Assembly: GCF_024679095.1 (NCBI RefSeq)
Contig: NC_066522.1
Coordinates: 6,771,349 to 6,835,348, forward strand
DNA length: 64,000 bases
Reading direction: 5' to 3'
DNA from: Eriocheir sinensis
Taxonomy: Eukaryota; Arthropoda; Malacostraca; Decapoda; Varunidae
Positions 1-14,300 of the stretch are shown here, piece by piece (position 1 is the first letter of the stretch; every line of letters starts with the position of its first letter). The notes beneath the pieces are model-generated. The model searched no databases, was not told where the DNA came from, and saw only the letters and a program-made list of their open reading frames with translations. Position numbers and translations under genes: made by a program.

Positions 1-608
1 AAAATTTTTCAAAGACTTGCTGTGATTGGCTGTCGAGTCTGATGACATCATCGTGGTGCTTACCCAATCAGTTGGCTTTCTGCAGTAGCGAAGCCCAAGC
101 GATATCGTTAAGTCTCCTCTTTGGATGTGAATTTAGCGATGTCGTCCGGGCAAACATTCGGTAACTATTCCGATGTCTGTAAGCAGCCTTCTCTTTGGAT
201 CCGGGCCCTGTTTTCCTACTTTTCCCCAACATATCCATTACTGACAGTAGGAAGACTATATTTTCTTGCCTGTGCATCCAGTAACAGCACAAAATGAAGG
301 CCCTTTATCAAATCTAGTTGTTGTTAGTTTCCGTTTATCCTTTGTTGCCTCAATGCAACTCCACTAAAAGCGGGGTCAGATTGCATTTGTTGAGGATGAC
401 ATCATGCAGTCACCCAACTCCAAGTGAAATGTGAAGAGCAATTTCTGGCAACTATTGGCAACTTGAAAATGACCTATAATATCTAAGAGTATCAGTAAAG
501 TAACTTAGTAAAAGTTGCTGTGAAGCTATCATTTCACACTAATTTTCAAGAAATTTAACACAGGAGCTAAGTGTATAGATATAGAAGAAGCAAAGTGCAT
601 CGGTGATT
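1..608. other. BAZ1B intron sequence, no recognised gene
   Basis: Intron of BAZ1B left of exon 13. It contains a 74-codon open frame on the minus strand (292-68) that resembles no domain I know, and two similar short blocks ending in CTCTTTGGAT. It is probably repeat-derived, but I cannot name the family. Confidence 0.4.
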
Positions 609-1213
609 CAACCCATTCATTGCGTGTGGTGAGGGAGGCGACGATCCCCCCAGGTGCACTCGGGGAACCCAACTGTATCTCAAAAACTATTCATCACAGC
701 TAAAAAACAAAAACACCATCGGAAAGAGGAGGCCCAGATTTGTAAGATTTGGTTTGTATGCCTCTCCTGCGAGCGTACAGTTACGTTCAGGGGTGTTGCC
801 TGTGAACCCATACGTTAGTGCATGCGTGACGGCCAACCATATTGAAGGCTTTGAGGCAACTGACTAGATTTCATGATAGGGTGGTGGCAGGGTAGTATGG
901 CCAACTGCAAAATTTACAACTATTTGGCAAAAAAATCAGTCAGGTGGTAGGTGAAGCTATGCAAAAATGCCGCTATATTGGACAACAACATCCACCAGTT
1001 ACTTGTCACTAGATTTTCCGCACTAGCTTGATATGATTTTCCACCAAATTTAGTGTAAAACCCACTGAATTGGCAATGCTGAAGCTCGTAAAATATTGTT
1101 GGAACACGCTCATACGTAGGAAATTTGAGTGCGATTGGAGGTCGCAGCGAGCGTTTAGCACCACCAGCAAATGATGCTACGCTCGCTGCGAGCATTTAGC
1201 AGTTTAAGGGTTA
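609..1213 (-). mobile_element. MITE-like element, family A, copy 1
   Basis: Termini AACCCATTCATTG and TTTAGCAGTTTAAGGGTT are imperfect inverted repeats. The body matches, in inverted orientation, the longer copy at 13500-14679 (shared runs include ATTTTCCACCAAATTT and the AGAGGAGGCC/GGCCTCCTCT blocks). It lacks the tandem expansion of the second copy. Non-coding. Confidence 0.7.
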
Positions 1214-1389
1214 AGCATACCACTGTCTGACATGTTTAATACAAAATAATTTGGGATATTTAAAAATCAGACAATTTGACACTCACTAATTCAGCAAAGC
1301 CAGATTCCCAATTGTAGCAATTTAACAAGGGTCTACTGCAGTAAACAACATGAAATATAACAACTAACCAACAGAGAAAAAAAACTCAC

Positions 1390-1509
1390 TTTGTGGCCAG
1401 GTTGACCTCAAGCTGCTTCTGTATCTGTCCAATGGCCATCTTCAGCTTGGACTCTCGGTGGCCCTTCTCTGCTAGTGCACCCAGCAGCTCCTCCACCTTC
1501 TCCATGTTG
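1390..1509 (-). CDS. BAZ1B: BAZ1B exon 13 (last exon in window)
   Basis: It encodes [20 protein letters not shown] and then [19 protein letters not shown], matching the DELLNCLHPQGIRESQLK segment of BAZ1B. Acceptor CCGCAG, donor GTGAGT at 1389-1384. Transcription continues leftward; no further exon is recognisable in 1-1383. Confidence 0.88.
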
Positions 1510-4500
1510 CTGCGGGTGTGAAGAAAGGACATGAGGGTGGGGTGGGGGGAAAGAAAATTAACTGTGTGGGTGGAGTAAAACAATAAAACTAATAAATATG
1601 TTGAAACATTTTTTGGTGAATACAACCAGCAACCAATAAGATGTTTCATCAAATATATACCAATGAATTTGGGCAACTTTCCATGAATGATCTGACTACT
1701 ACAACTATTGCTACTGCAGTAATTTTGTTACATCTTCTATATATTGTCGATGCCTGATGACTGAGAGCCATTGTAACATGCAACAATAATCAGAGGAAAA
1801 CAACTCTGAGAGTATTTTCCAACAGTTACAGTCTGGACTACTTGGCAGAAGCAACTCTAAGATATTTGTTCATGTAGTTTAACTGATGAGAGATCTGTCA
1901 ACAGCAACTATAAAGAACCCCACACTGAAGTGGACACAAGCCTTTAGTTTATGGAATGGGTAGAACTAACTAGGAAAAAGGTCAACAAAGCTTCCCTCTC
2001 ATCCAGAGCATCAAACTGACATTCAAGGTAAGGTAAAAGAATTAAAATAACTTTCCTCTCTGTGGTGCATGAAAATCACAGTGAATGGGAGAATTTAGTT
2101 ACCATCATCACTAAAGAGGAAGTGATCTATGTTACAGTGCAGGAAAAAAAAATAATAAAGATCTATTCCTTTCCCTCCATCATCCTGTTACTCACTCATA
2201 GTAAAACCACATGTTCTGTCCGACTGCAGGGAATGTCTGAGTCTTCTCATCCACTGTCTGCTTCCTTGGTCTCCCCAGCACAGTCTCCTGCAATAGTATG
2301 GCAGAGGAAATATACATTAAGCTTTGGCAGTGACGGACAAGATGAAACAAAGTAAACGGAAGTGATTACTACCACGCTCTTTGCCAGTTGCATTTTGTTG
2401 ATTCAGCGTCCCTTTGTTCTTCCACTGAGTGTTACGTAGGCTTCATGATGTGTTATGGAGAAAAAACTTCAGAGTGGAGTAAATGAACAAACAGTTGAGT
2501 TGTGAGTTTACATGAAATATGGAAAGTGAATGAAAGAGAACAAGTTCCATAAAAAAATAAAATCATTTGCAAGGGAAACAAGTCCTAAACAATAATTAGC
2601 TTGTGAAAATGGGACAGACTTGACAGACACATAGTGTTCCTCTTGACAACTTACCTTTTGGGGGCTTCCTGTCAGTTCCTCCTTGATGGCTGCAAGCGGC
2701 TTATCATCTGAGTCTGAGCTGGACTCGTCCAAAATGTCATCCCGAGAAGTGAGATTGTCATCCTGATGGGTAAAGGAAAAGAAATTATAAAACATCAGCA
2801 CCAGTGTGTTGTGGGCTGAGGTTTGCACTGTACTTTCAAGTGTATAAAGTGGCCCTTAAACTTCAAAATTATTAGCCCAAATTTAGGGGAAATAAAATCG
2901 TGACCTCTACATCCTGTGGTTATGGGTTCCCTTAGGCCGTCGTCTGTTTGTTTAAATACAGTCGCGCCGTTGCTCATACCCCCAACTGTTTTCCATCCGT
3001 ACGGACAACCGACAACTCGCTCCCGGTTGGGCGCAACGGTTGGAGGAAAACGGCCAGTGTGACACCACCTTAAGGATTCGCGTGTGACGCCGAGGGAAGG
3101 TAGATGTCAAAGCAGCGCGAAACTCGGGGCGATAATGCGCGAAAGTCGGGATGGTAAGAACTTAGGATTGAGAGCGAAACTCGGGACGGTACTGTACTAG
3201 AAAGTCTAAATAACAAGTCAGGATGACTGGTGGAGGAAGTGGATGATGTGATGAGACTGGGAAAGTATAAGGAAGGAAAAGACAGGCCTATGAAAGTAAC
3301 ATTTAACCCCTTCAACACGAGGACATGTATACTGCGTCCTTGCGTACCCCGTACCACAACCGAGGATGCCCTACTGCGTCCTGGCTCGCTTTAGCCAATA
3401 TACATGTTATTTTATCTCAATATTTATGCTTACATATCAAAATTATCAATTAATTTATGTTTCTTTATGTGCACCATTTAATTCTGCATGTTTTCATATA
3501 TCATACATGATGATTATGTTGAGTTTATGGCTGAAAACTTGTTATATTCAATAGCGACATTTGAAATTTGGTGCGCGCGGCGATCCTGGATACGGCGTGG
3601 GGCGCTGTTTTGGCACGGCCGTAGTGAGTAACACCACCGCGTTCAGGAATTTCTTTCCGCCGAGTGGCTTAAAACTACCGGAAGAAAAAAAAAAAAAAAG
3701 TGCACCATTTAATTCTGCATGTTTTCATATATAATACACGATGATTATCTTGAGATTATGGCTGAAAACTTGTTATATTCAATAGCGACACATGAAATTT
3801 GGTGCGCATGGTGATCTCGGATTCAGTGTGGGGCGCTGTTTTGGCTCGGCCATAGTGAAGGGGTTAAGGCAGTATCAGTAGTAGAAGAGATAATAAGTAT
3901 GAGCAGGAAACTTAACCCCTTCAACACAAGGACACGTATACCCCATTGCGCATGCATGGTGGACAGCAGAGCGACTTATTTCTGCGAAGAGGTATTTCCC
4001 ACGACACCGGCCCACGCCGCCACCATGTTCCATCCTCCGCTACGTGTTTTCGCCGCCCCACACCCCACACTGCCCTGTGTTGCGTATTTCCTCGCCCTAC
4101 ACTGCGTGCCAAATATATTTACCAACCAAACTACCTACCTAACTGGGAGCTTAGCCCCCCTTGACCCCCTTAATTTGTGTCAGTACTGAAACTCACAAAC
4201 ACTTGGCTATTATCCATTACATTTACGTCCTGGATTGAATGTTCTTGTGCTATAAATGCGTTCTTCATCTGAATGGAGACCACAAAGAGGAAAACATTTC
4301 ATCAGCATCAGCATCAGCAGAAATACCTCCAGACCAATCCGCCCAAGTCCTCCCCACGGTCGCCGAGCGGAGTCACGTCATGCAGCACTTCTCCGCCCTG
4401 CTCTGCCAAAATCGTTCTCGGGTAATAGCCACTTTAACCATCACCGCCAATGTACCCCACACACCGGTGACTGGTGCGCTGCAGCGGTGTTATGTTTTGT

Positions 4501-6735
4501 GTTTAGTGTTCACGCCGTGCCTCAGCTCCCATGTATGGAGTGTCTTCTTCTTCTTTTGACCTGTACGGTTTCATTGCTTCACATGTCCTCCTCTCATCTG
4601 CTTATTCACACTTTCCTTTTCTATTGCATCACACTATTCATTATTTAAATAATTAAAAATCTGTACATTTGGCGAATACAGAGCAGGAAAATTTTTTTGG
4701 CATTTTCTCAGTGAAAAAAGTGCACATTACACGCCGCAAAATATGGTATATTTCATTCTGGGGACATCTGGGAACTAGTGCGTCAAACAGAGGTGTTTTG
4801 GGTGCTGGTTTCATACCAGTAACAATAACCCCTAGGCCTACCAAAACCTAACCATCAGGGTATAAGACACAGGGCGATTTCTCTAATCTACTTTTTTGAA
4901 AAAAATGCATCTTATATGGTGGGAAATATGGTAGGTAAATACATGCTATATTTTCTTGGAAGTCTCATGCTAAATAAACAACCTTAAATAAATCTGTTAC
5001 AATAACCTTCTACTCTACAACCCCCTACTACACACCCTGTGACCTACCAATTCCTAGTGAGAGGAGGTGAGTGGGAGCAGGAGTGAGAACAGTTAGTACT
5101 ATCATTCTCACCTGAGTGCTGTAAGTTGTGTGGTGGTCCACCCAGCCCTTCTCCACATACAGGCCGGGTGTTGTGGCGTTGAAGAGCCAGTAGCGGTCGT
5201 GGTTACGGTCAAAGCCGAGGGGCTGGATGCGGATGACCAGGTCCTTCTGCTGCAGCACTCGCTCGCACTCCTTCACCACAAACTGCCTCTGCTTCTCCTC
5301 ATCCTCCTTCAGTTGTCTGGAGTGGCGTGGGAAGGGGGAAAAGGAAAGAATGGGGTATAAATTATTGTGTTGTTCAGAGCAAATATGTTCTGTGGATACA
5401 CACAAGATCATAATGGACAGGGTGTCTTCATGGAGGACTGTAACAAAAGGAGTGCAAGGTTTATTATTGGCACCCATTCCATTCCTGGAGTACATCAAAT
5501 GTTCCTGGTGTTCATCAATGACATGCCAGAAGGTTTGAAAAGCTATTAAAATCTGTTTGTAGGTGTGAAACTCATGAAGCTAATAAAAGGTATTGGGTGT
5601 TGTAAAGAACTATAAAAGGGTTTGGATAACCTGGAGGATTGGAATAATGTATTACAAACAGAATTCAATGCTTAATGCTAAGAAATGTCAATTTCAGAGA
5701 TGGGAAAGTGAGGCAAGACCCAGAAGGGTGTATTATACAGGATGAGAGGCCTTTAGCAAAGCAAAATCTGGGAGCTGGGAGTGATAGTATAAAACAACCT
5801 TTCCAAAGAGAAGCATAAGAATAAGTGGAGAATGGTTTGGGTTGTTGACAAATAATAAGGTGAAATTTAACTACATGGATGAGATGCCAAAAATGTTGAT
5901 AACATTTATGGTAAGATCAAGACTAGAACATGCAGCTGTGATGTGGTTGTGCCTCCAGGATAAACAAGAAAAAAAAGAAAAAACAAACACAAGTTGGAAA
6001 GAGTGCTAAGAGTGGCAACAATAACAATACCAAGCTTAAGGAACTGCACTCCAGTGATACAGCACAAAATGAAACAGACATATCAGGAAAGAAGAGAGGT
6101 GACTTTATCATGGCATTCAAAACACACAAAGGCCCTGGAACATGTAGACTGGGAAGACGTGTTGGTAAGGAGGAGTGGAAGGACAAAGGGACATGAAAAT
6201 AAATTGAGGAAAACAAGATGCACAAAGGATGTAAAAAGTTTGTCTTCCCAACAAATCATTAACCCTCTCGCGCGCGATGACGCGTTTCGCGGCATCAAAG
6301 GGTAAAAGGTCCTGGCGCACAATGACACGAAACACGTCATAAAAGTTAAAAAAATTGATTAAAAATTAAGTTGTCGGTGAAAGTGCGTCAAATTTGGGAG
6401 CGTCATTTGTTGGGATAAGTTTCTTAATGGTAACATATGGCAACCTTTCTAAGGAGCGTAGATGAGGAGCTTTGAGCGATTTTTAGTTGTTAGCCTACTC
6501 TGACGGGAGAGGGAAAAAATAGTTTTCTCGGTGTAACTCGAGAACTAATAGGCGTATGAGGATTTTGAGGATACCATAATTAAGAATCCTCACTAAATTC
6601 TGCTTCGAAACATATATTCGGCTAAAAAAGGTGGCCCACAAAATTTTGAGCTAGAGAGTGGGGAAGAGTTGGTACTTAGAATTTATTGTCTACAATACTC
6701 TATACGGAGACTTGAAGCAAGTTTGTATTGTTTAA

Positions 6736-6824
<89 letters not shown>

Positions 6825-7065
6825 ATAAATGTATTTTCCTCTATTTTTATTTGTGCATGTTCTAGTACAAGTCTTTATGAAGCCATTGATACCAAATTTA
6901 TTGGGGTACGATATATCTGAGGGTAAAATGCATCCGGGAATGTAGAGTACAGGTAACTCGGTTTACACGAGTATTGTGTCCTTGAAGAGGTCGCGTACAT
7001 CAAAAACAATGTAAATCAAACAAAAGGCAGGTTTCTATCGAAAAATAAATATTCACTTCATTCAG

Positions 7066-7107
<42 letters not shown>

Positions 7108-9370
7108 CCATATCACCGAGATATCCAGTCAGGCACTCAGTCTCAGCCTCACTCGTGTGAGGAAGAAATGAGGGACACCATGAGCGACTGGCTAGTACAG
7201 GTAACTCTCGATTTACGCGAGTATTGTGTCCTTGAAGAGGTCGCGTAAATCAAAAACAATGTAAATCAAACAAGAGGTAGGTTTCTATCGAAAAACAAAT
7301 ATTCACTTCATTCAATGGAGAGAGAGAGAATATCCATATCACCAAGATATCCACTCAGGCACTCAGTCTCAGTTTCACTCGTGTGAGGAAGAAATGAGGG
7401 ACACCATGAGCGACTGGCTAGTATTGGTACTGGTACCGAGCAGTCTGGTACCAGTACTGTACCATATAGCTGGTACCGGTACCTGCCCACCCCTATTGTT
7501 GAGTAGCGTGGCAGTGTGGGTACTGTATTGTTGTTCAAGTGGCGCACGGGAAGAACTGAGCTCAGCTGTGTGGCAGCGGCGAAACGAGAGTCCACTTGCT
7601 TGAGACATCTGGTGGCCACTCCATAAAATATCACGTATAAGTGAAAAAACGTGTAAATTAAACATTTATTTGGATTTCAGACCCCGCGTTATTTCAAAAA
7701 CGCGTAAACCAAACTCGCGTAAATCGAGTTACCTGTATTGGTACCGGTACCGAGCAGTCTGGTACCGGTACCATACCATATAGTTGGTACTGTAAGTACC
7801 GGTACTGGTACCGGTACATGTCCACTGCTATTGTTGAGTAGCGTGGCAGCGTGGGTACTGTATTGTTGTTCAAGTGGTGCATGGGAAGAACTGAGCTCAG
7901 CTGTGTGGCCGCGGCGCCGTGTGAGTCCAGTTGCGTGAGACATCTGGTGGCCACTCCATAAAATATCGCGTATAAGTGAAAAAACTTATAAATCAAACAT
8001 TTATTTGGATTTTGGACCCCACGTTATTTAAAAAACGTGTAAACCAAACTCACGTAAATCGCAAGTTACCTGTATCGCGGTGGCAAAAAAAGGCCGGTCG
8101 GGCCTGAGAAATGCATGATGAGTGGAATAGAAACTTATTGGAAAATTACGGTGTGCGAGAGCCGAGAAGGTTAATACTTGGAATAGTCTGGCTGCAGAGA
8201 TAATATGAGCAAAGAACATCCATGAATTCAAAGCAAAGTGGAGAAGGATAACACGAGCTTGGCTCAAATCCTGTACAGTACAACCAGTAAATACACACAC
8301 AAATAAAAATGTCATGATTATCTGCTCCCTTGCCAATCAACACACAGTGGAAGGTCAATAATATTTTGGTAAAGGAAAGGGAGCCATGATTACTAAAGTG
8401 AAAGACAAATTATAAAAAATTGAAGTATTCACAAAATAAAATGCTACACACTGCACAGAAAAAAAGACCAGCTTCTAAGTACTTACTGTTGTCTGATCTG
8501 ATTCCTGGCCTTTTCTTTCTCCTCATTCAGTTCCTCTGTTGTCATACGCTTCCTCCTTTCCCTTTGCTGTGGGGTATCAATAGCACTCTGATCTTGGGAC
8601 TCCTTTTTGGCATAGAAGTTGTCGATGGTGATGGCCACCTTCTGGGGGCTGTAACCCTTGGGCCGGCCAGGAGACTTCCTCGTACCACTCTTCTTCTCCA
8701 TCTTCTTCTTAAGGCGCTCCTGTCGTCGCTGCTTCTTGCGCTCCATCTCCTCCTTCAGGTTGAACTTTTTGACCTGTGCCCGCTCTTTGTACAGCTGATA
8801 GGCCTTCTCCTCTATCTCTTCCACATGCTCCTGGGCCACATCTGAGGCAATGATACGGTGACACAGAGCCTTCAGCACAGCGATCACCTCAGCAGGCTGC
8901 AGCTCATACAACTCACTGTTCTCCAGCTTGTGTATAAGGCCCTCTGAGAGTTCGTTCTGCTCCTCTGCCTCCTCGCCATTTTCCTCCGAGTGTTGGCTGA
9001 CCACGTCTGAGAAGTCACGCCGACAGAGGCACAAACGTGCTAACTCGGTGGCTGTCTGGTAGTGGACGGGGAGGGAACGTATCTTCATTCCTAGCTCCTT
9101 GCTATTGCCAATTCGCTCGTCTCCCACAACCAGGTGCAACAGCAGACACATAATCTCGGCCAGGTAACGGAAGCCTTTGTTCCCAGCCGCCAGAGCCTGC
9201 ATGAGCTGGCTGCAGGAGATGGACTTCTTCTTGTCAGTCTTGATGATCTCATGGTAGCACTCCACAAATTCCACCACCATGGCGATGTCCCCGAACAGGG
9301 AGTTGGGGATCTCCTGTGTACAGAAGAAGCAACAAAAAAAGATGAGTCAGGTATTTAAGATAATTGTGTA

Positions 9371-9418
<48 letters not shown>

Positions 9419-11347
9419 CTTACCTCTGGGGTGGGCACCATCTGGGGTGGAGGGAGAGGCTTCAGGTTGGAGAGGAGCTTGTCTTCAATCTTGCGGTTCA
9501 GTTCCTGTTTGGTCTGCTGCCGTTTCTCCGCCTCCTCCTTGGCCTGTGGGTGGGGAGCGTAGAGTTACAGGGGCTCACAACGGCTATTTGTGCCACACCT
9601 TATAATGCACCTGTGATCCATATACGACAAATGGCATCCTCTTCAGGGCACTCAATGCATCAATATACATAGTCAGTACCAATAATAGATATCAGTCTAA
9701 TTTTGGGACTACTTTACAGTCCACCAACAACCCTTCCCACAAGATGTAATGACACAAAATATAGAAAAAAAAGCACCATCACAGCAGAAAAAAGATAGCA
9801 TGGTAAAAATGGAAATAATAGAAAACAGAATCAGCAGCCACAAAAAAATAAATAAATAAATAAATAAATAAAAATTCACAGCAGAGGAAAAGATTAGCAA
9901 GGTAAAAATGTCATTAAATAATATGAAAGAAAATCATTACCAACAAAAAAGCACAGCCAGCAGAAAAAAGATTAACAAAAAGGCAAAAATGGCACAAAAT
10001 AATAGAAAATAGAATCATCATCAATATAGTATGGCAGAAAAATAGCCCCCCAGCCAAATGACCTTTTGCTTCACGTAGTCCTCCTTCTCCTGCGGCGTCA
10101 TCTTGGCCATCACCTTGCGCTCCAGCATGCGCTCATGTCGCTTCAGGATGTTGGTTCGCAGCTCAAGGTCCGGGATAACCTACAGATGAGGTAGAGGGAA
10201 GAGGTAGAGTCAGTCACTCCCCTGAAGAATGCATTATTGGTATACTATAACCCGTCCGCAAAATGTATGGGAATCCTCTCTGCCTAGGAAAATGTTCTTT
10301 TCCACCTCAATTTTCTCCTTTCCCATAAAAGAAACTAAAATAACAAATGGCATGTATAAATAAATCTACATTGATGTGAGGGAAATATACAATAGCAGCA
10401 AGCACCCAAAAAGATCTGATGGCAGATTACAAGCTGTTTTAATACAAAGATTTTGAAAATTCATTTGTTGCCGCCGCTCCTGCTGCTCGCTGATTGGTAG
10501 CTGCGTTATGACGTCATGCCGGGGGAGGCAAGGATACTCCAGTTCACATTTGTATCTACCATTTATTTTTCGACTTCCTCAAAATATATTTTCGTGTTGC
10601 AAATATATAATTTACTCTTTTCATATGCCTTTATATATATTAATAGTAGGAGTACTATGCTTTCGAGTTAAATGTTTAAGATTGAAAAAGAGATTCAGCC
10701 ACTCAACTGAAGAATACATCATTGATATATCATATGCTAAAGGTCAGGTGAGTGTATGTATCTTGATGCTGAACAACTTCAACCCATGGTCAGAAGGCTC
10801 AAGAATAAACAAGAGAACGTATGCAATATTTGAGAATATGACACCTAGGACTGGGACAACTGAGCCATAGGTGAAAACAACACACAACCACCCCAAGCAA
10901 GCGTCACCTCAAGACCCACCTGAATCTGCTGGAGGGAGAGTTTCTTGAGCACCTGGTCCATGGTGTGCACCAGCTTGCGGCCGGTGCCCTTCAGTCCCTT
11001 CAGCGTGCAGTACTGGTGGACCATCTTCTTCATGATGGGTGTGCGCATCACGGCCTCAGGGTTCGGTGTCTGCAGAAAGGAGGGAAACCTTGAGTTATAT
11101 ATTCGTGCGATGTGACGCCCTTTCTGTTCAATGACAGTAACTAGGTCTGGGTCTGCATCAGGACAGTAAGTATGATCAAAATAAGGGGCCTTTATATGTG
11201 TGTGCTGCTACCGTGCCAAGATTAGGGTGACAATATCAGGATAGTGTGAATGTTACTTCCTCTTTCAATTGACTGTCTATCCATCTCTACTTGTCTCTCT
11301 ACTACCCTCTAACTTCTAAATCAAACAAGAAACATCAGTAAAAGCAG

Positions 11348-11379
<32 letters not shown>

Positions 11380-14300
11380 AACCTGCCCACTCACCCTGCC
11401 ATGGGGGGACTTCCTGGGTGTAGCAGACTTGATGACACCATGTTGCTTGGTGGGAGTGCGCATGTCAAACAGCGTCGCCTGCCTCATCTTTTGGCTCATC
11501 TTGATCTCTCTCTTCCGTGATTTGCTGGGGGAGGAGGCGTTCTTCTCCCCTGGGCTGCTCCCGTTCTCCACCTTGAGCTGGCGGTTGACTTGGCCGGCCA
11601 GGACTGCCAACGCTATGTCATCATCGCTATCACTTGCCTCCACCTTCACCTTGACCTTCCGGGGTGATGACTGCCCGGGCTCAGGTTTTGGGACTTTAGG
11701 GGTGCGTTTTGACCCTGGTTTAGGCCCGGGTTTCTTCCTGGGAGCATTGGGGTCACGCTTCGCCTTTGATCCTGGTGGGCGTCCTGGTCGACCCCTGCGA
11801 GGCGGCTGTTGTTGTTGTTGTGGCCCAGGCGGGGGATCGACTTTCGGCTGACTGAGGCTTACATCCGTCCGTTCAGCTGCTTTCATCTTCTTGACGGCTC
11901 CCTCGGTTGCTCCTGGATCAGCCTTGCGCTTCCTGCCGACAGGGGGAGCCTTGGGGTTGGTGAAGATGGAGGCAAGCTTGTTGGGGATGCCGTAACGCTT
12001 CACCAGGTCCTCCGACACGATCCAGGGTGTGTAGGCACTAGACCGCTGACGGATGGCATTGGCACGCACAAACAGCCGAAAATGCTCCTTTGGGGGCACA
12101 CGATAGGTCCGTCTGAAAGGTAGAAAGGAGAGAAATTAGTAGTGGAAGAAAAAAAATGTTATATAAAAAGTGAAAAAGAAAAAGGTACATGGCAAATATA
12201 AAATAAATGTCAAAGAAGAGAACACCAGAACTAATGTGTTATAATAAAGAAAGGTGAGTGAAATTCTACAGTAATAAAAAAAAAACAAGAAAAATAATAT
12301 ACCATGAAAATGCTCTATGAACTCCTGAGAAAAGCAGTTATCAAAAATAAAAAAAACTGGATAAGGCAGTGGCTGAGTGAGTTATCAGCATGCGAATGTG
12401 GCGATCCCAAAGACCCATGTTTAACAAGTTCCACCACAAGCAGCTGACAACTTCAAACTATCATCGAGTGATGGGAGATTACAAACATGCTGTCCAGGTC
12501 TTCAGTCAATTATTAACTTATGTGATTTTGGTTGAGAGGATCCAGGGGGCACCATGGGAAGCAAGAGTCATATGTCTCAGTAACCACTTGAAACAAAATT
12601 CGCCAAGACTACTAATGAATTGAGGCCAACCATCAGACCCTACAAAACAGTCTATCAGCCCAATAGACAACACATCAAAAGAAGTAAAAAGCGTGTAAAT
12701 TTACAGTCAAGAAAATAAATATCAATAAGCAAATAAATATAAATGAAATAGAAAAAAACACCAAACCAAGGCTACTACTTACTGAAGATGACTGGCAGGA
12801 ACGTCTGTGATGACCCGGTCCTCCCCGATGACCCTCACATCATAGATAAGGTGCTGGAGGAGGGGGTTCGAGGTGCTCCTCTTCTTCCCCGGCGAGTCCT
12901 CCTTCCCTCCGCCCTTCCCTGCAGTGGGCGGAGGCGATGGGCTGGCATCCTCCTGACCCGACGTACCGTTGATGGTTACAGTTCCGTTAGCCAGGTGACC
13001 CCCAGTGGCGCCCTCTGGCGAGCCATTGTTGCACCCGTTGACAAGTGGTGTTTGGGTGACGGTGGTGGGGGTGGTGGTGGTGGTGGTGACAGGCTTGGGT
13101 GGTGTGCTGGGGGTGCCATTCTCAGCCTTGATGGAGGACTGGGTCAGGTCCTCACGCACCTTCTGTACCCTAACTTGTATGCTGTGTTGGGAGAGTGGAT
13201 GAATCTGTTATTTCATGTGTTCCTTTGGCGGGTTGTGATAAAAATGTTTTCCATTGGCAGCAGTTAATGGAAAATATAAATAAACAAATAAATAAATAAA
13301 TAAAATAAAATACAAAGTATATATACTAGACCCTTCTCCAACACAACAGTTAGATTTCCAAGATTTTTGTAGAAAGTATTTATGAGCTCAAAGAAGTTAC
13401 CACTGAATTGAAAAAAAAAGGGGTTAGTTCCAAGATCCTTGACCCCACTATATATGTCTTCTAAACTCAGAAAAAAATAGTAAAACAAGATGTTCATTGA
13501 ACCTTTCATTGCTAAATGCTCGCAGCGAGCACTAGCGTAACTTGCCAGTAGTGCTAAATGCTCGCTGCGAGCGACAGTCGCACTCAAATTTCCCACGTAT
13601 GAGTGTTCCAACACTATTTCTCACCCCACAGCATTGCCAATTCAGTGGGTTTTCCACTAAATTTGGTGGAAAATCATATCAGCCTAGCACGGAAAAGCGC
13701 GAAAAATCTATGGACGAGTAACTGGTGGATGTTGTTGTCCAATACAGCGCATTTTTGCATAGCTTCACCTATCGCCTGACTGATATTTTGACCAAATAGT
13801 TGTAAATTTTGCAGTTGGCAATACTACCCTGCCAGCACCCCATCAAGAGATCTACTCAGTAGCTGCCTCAATATGACTGACCGTAGCGCACGCATAAATG
13901 TACGTCCTCACAGGCAACACCCCCTGAACATGCCTGTACGTTCGCAGGAGAGGCTTTCATAATCAAATCTTATAGATCTTGGCCTCCTCTTTCCAATGGT
14001 GTTTTTGTTTATTAGCTGTGATGAATAGTTTTTGAGATACTGAGGTTAAAAGAGCGAGCACTAGCATCACTTGCTGAATGTGCCTGTACATTCGCAGGAG
14101 AGGCTTACATAACTGAATCTTGTAGATCTTGGCCTCCTCTTTCCAATGGTGTATTTTTTAGCTGTAATGAATAGTTTCCGAGATAAAGAGGTTAAAAGAG
14201 CGAGCACTAGCGTCACTTGCTGGTGGTACTAAAAGCTCACTGGGAGCACAAGTCGCACTCACAGGCAACACCCCCTAAACATGCTTGTACGTTCGCAGGA

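Larger units (their letters stand above)
2763..5111. other. BAZ1B intron 10 with TTAA-flanked elements
   Basis: This intron contains the TTAA element at 3303-3867, a second left end of the same family at 3912, and otherwise unassigned sequence. Short open frames at 3921-4650 have no recognisable domain. Confidence 0.5.
6259..8174. mobile_element. TTAA-flanked (piggyBac-like) element inserted in the LINE
   Basis: TTAA at 6259-6262 and 8171-8174, with ends CCCTCTCGCGCGCG and GTGCGAGAGCCGAGAAGG. Removing the stretch with one TTAA puts the LINE reading back into continuity across IINTWNSLA. The element has no transposase and holds an (AT)n tract and two copies of a TA-flanked MITE. Confidence 0.75.
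5420..8410 (+). mobile_element. degenerate CR1-like LINE split by a nested insertion
   Basis: Translations of the + strand in shifting frames give reverse transcriptase pieces ([31 protein letters not shown]). Near 6230 they reach SLSSQQII, and after 8174 they continue as [11 protein letters not shown] and [10 protein letters not shown]. This is the usual end of a non-LTR retrotransposon ORF2. Frameshifts and stops make it a fossil. It is interrupted at 6259-8174. Confidence 0.75.

Noticed and set aside
68..292. Minus-strand 74-codon open frame as a gene
   Set aside because: No domain, no splice support, located in a BAZ1B intron and probably repeat-derived.
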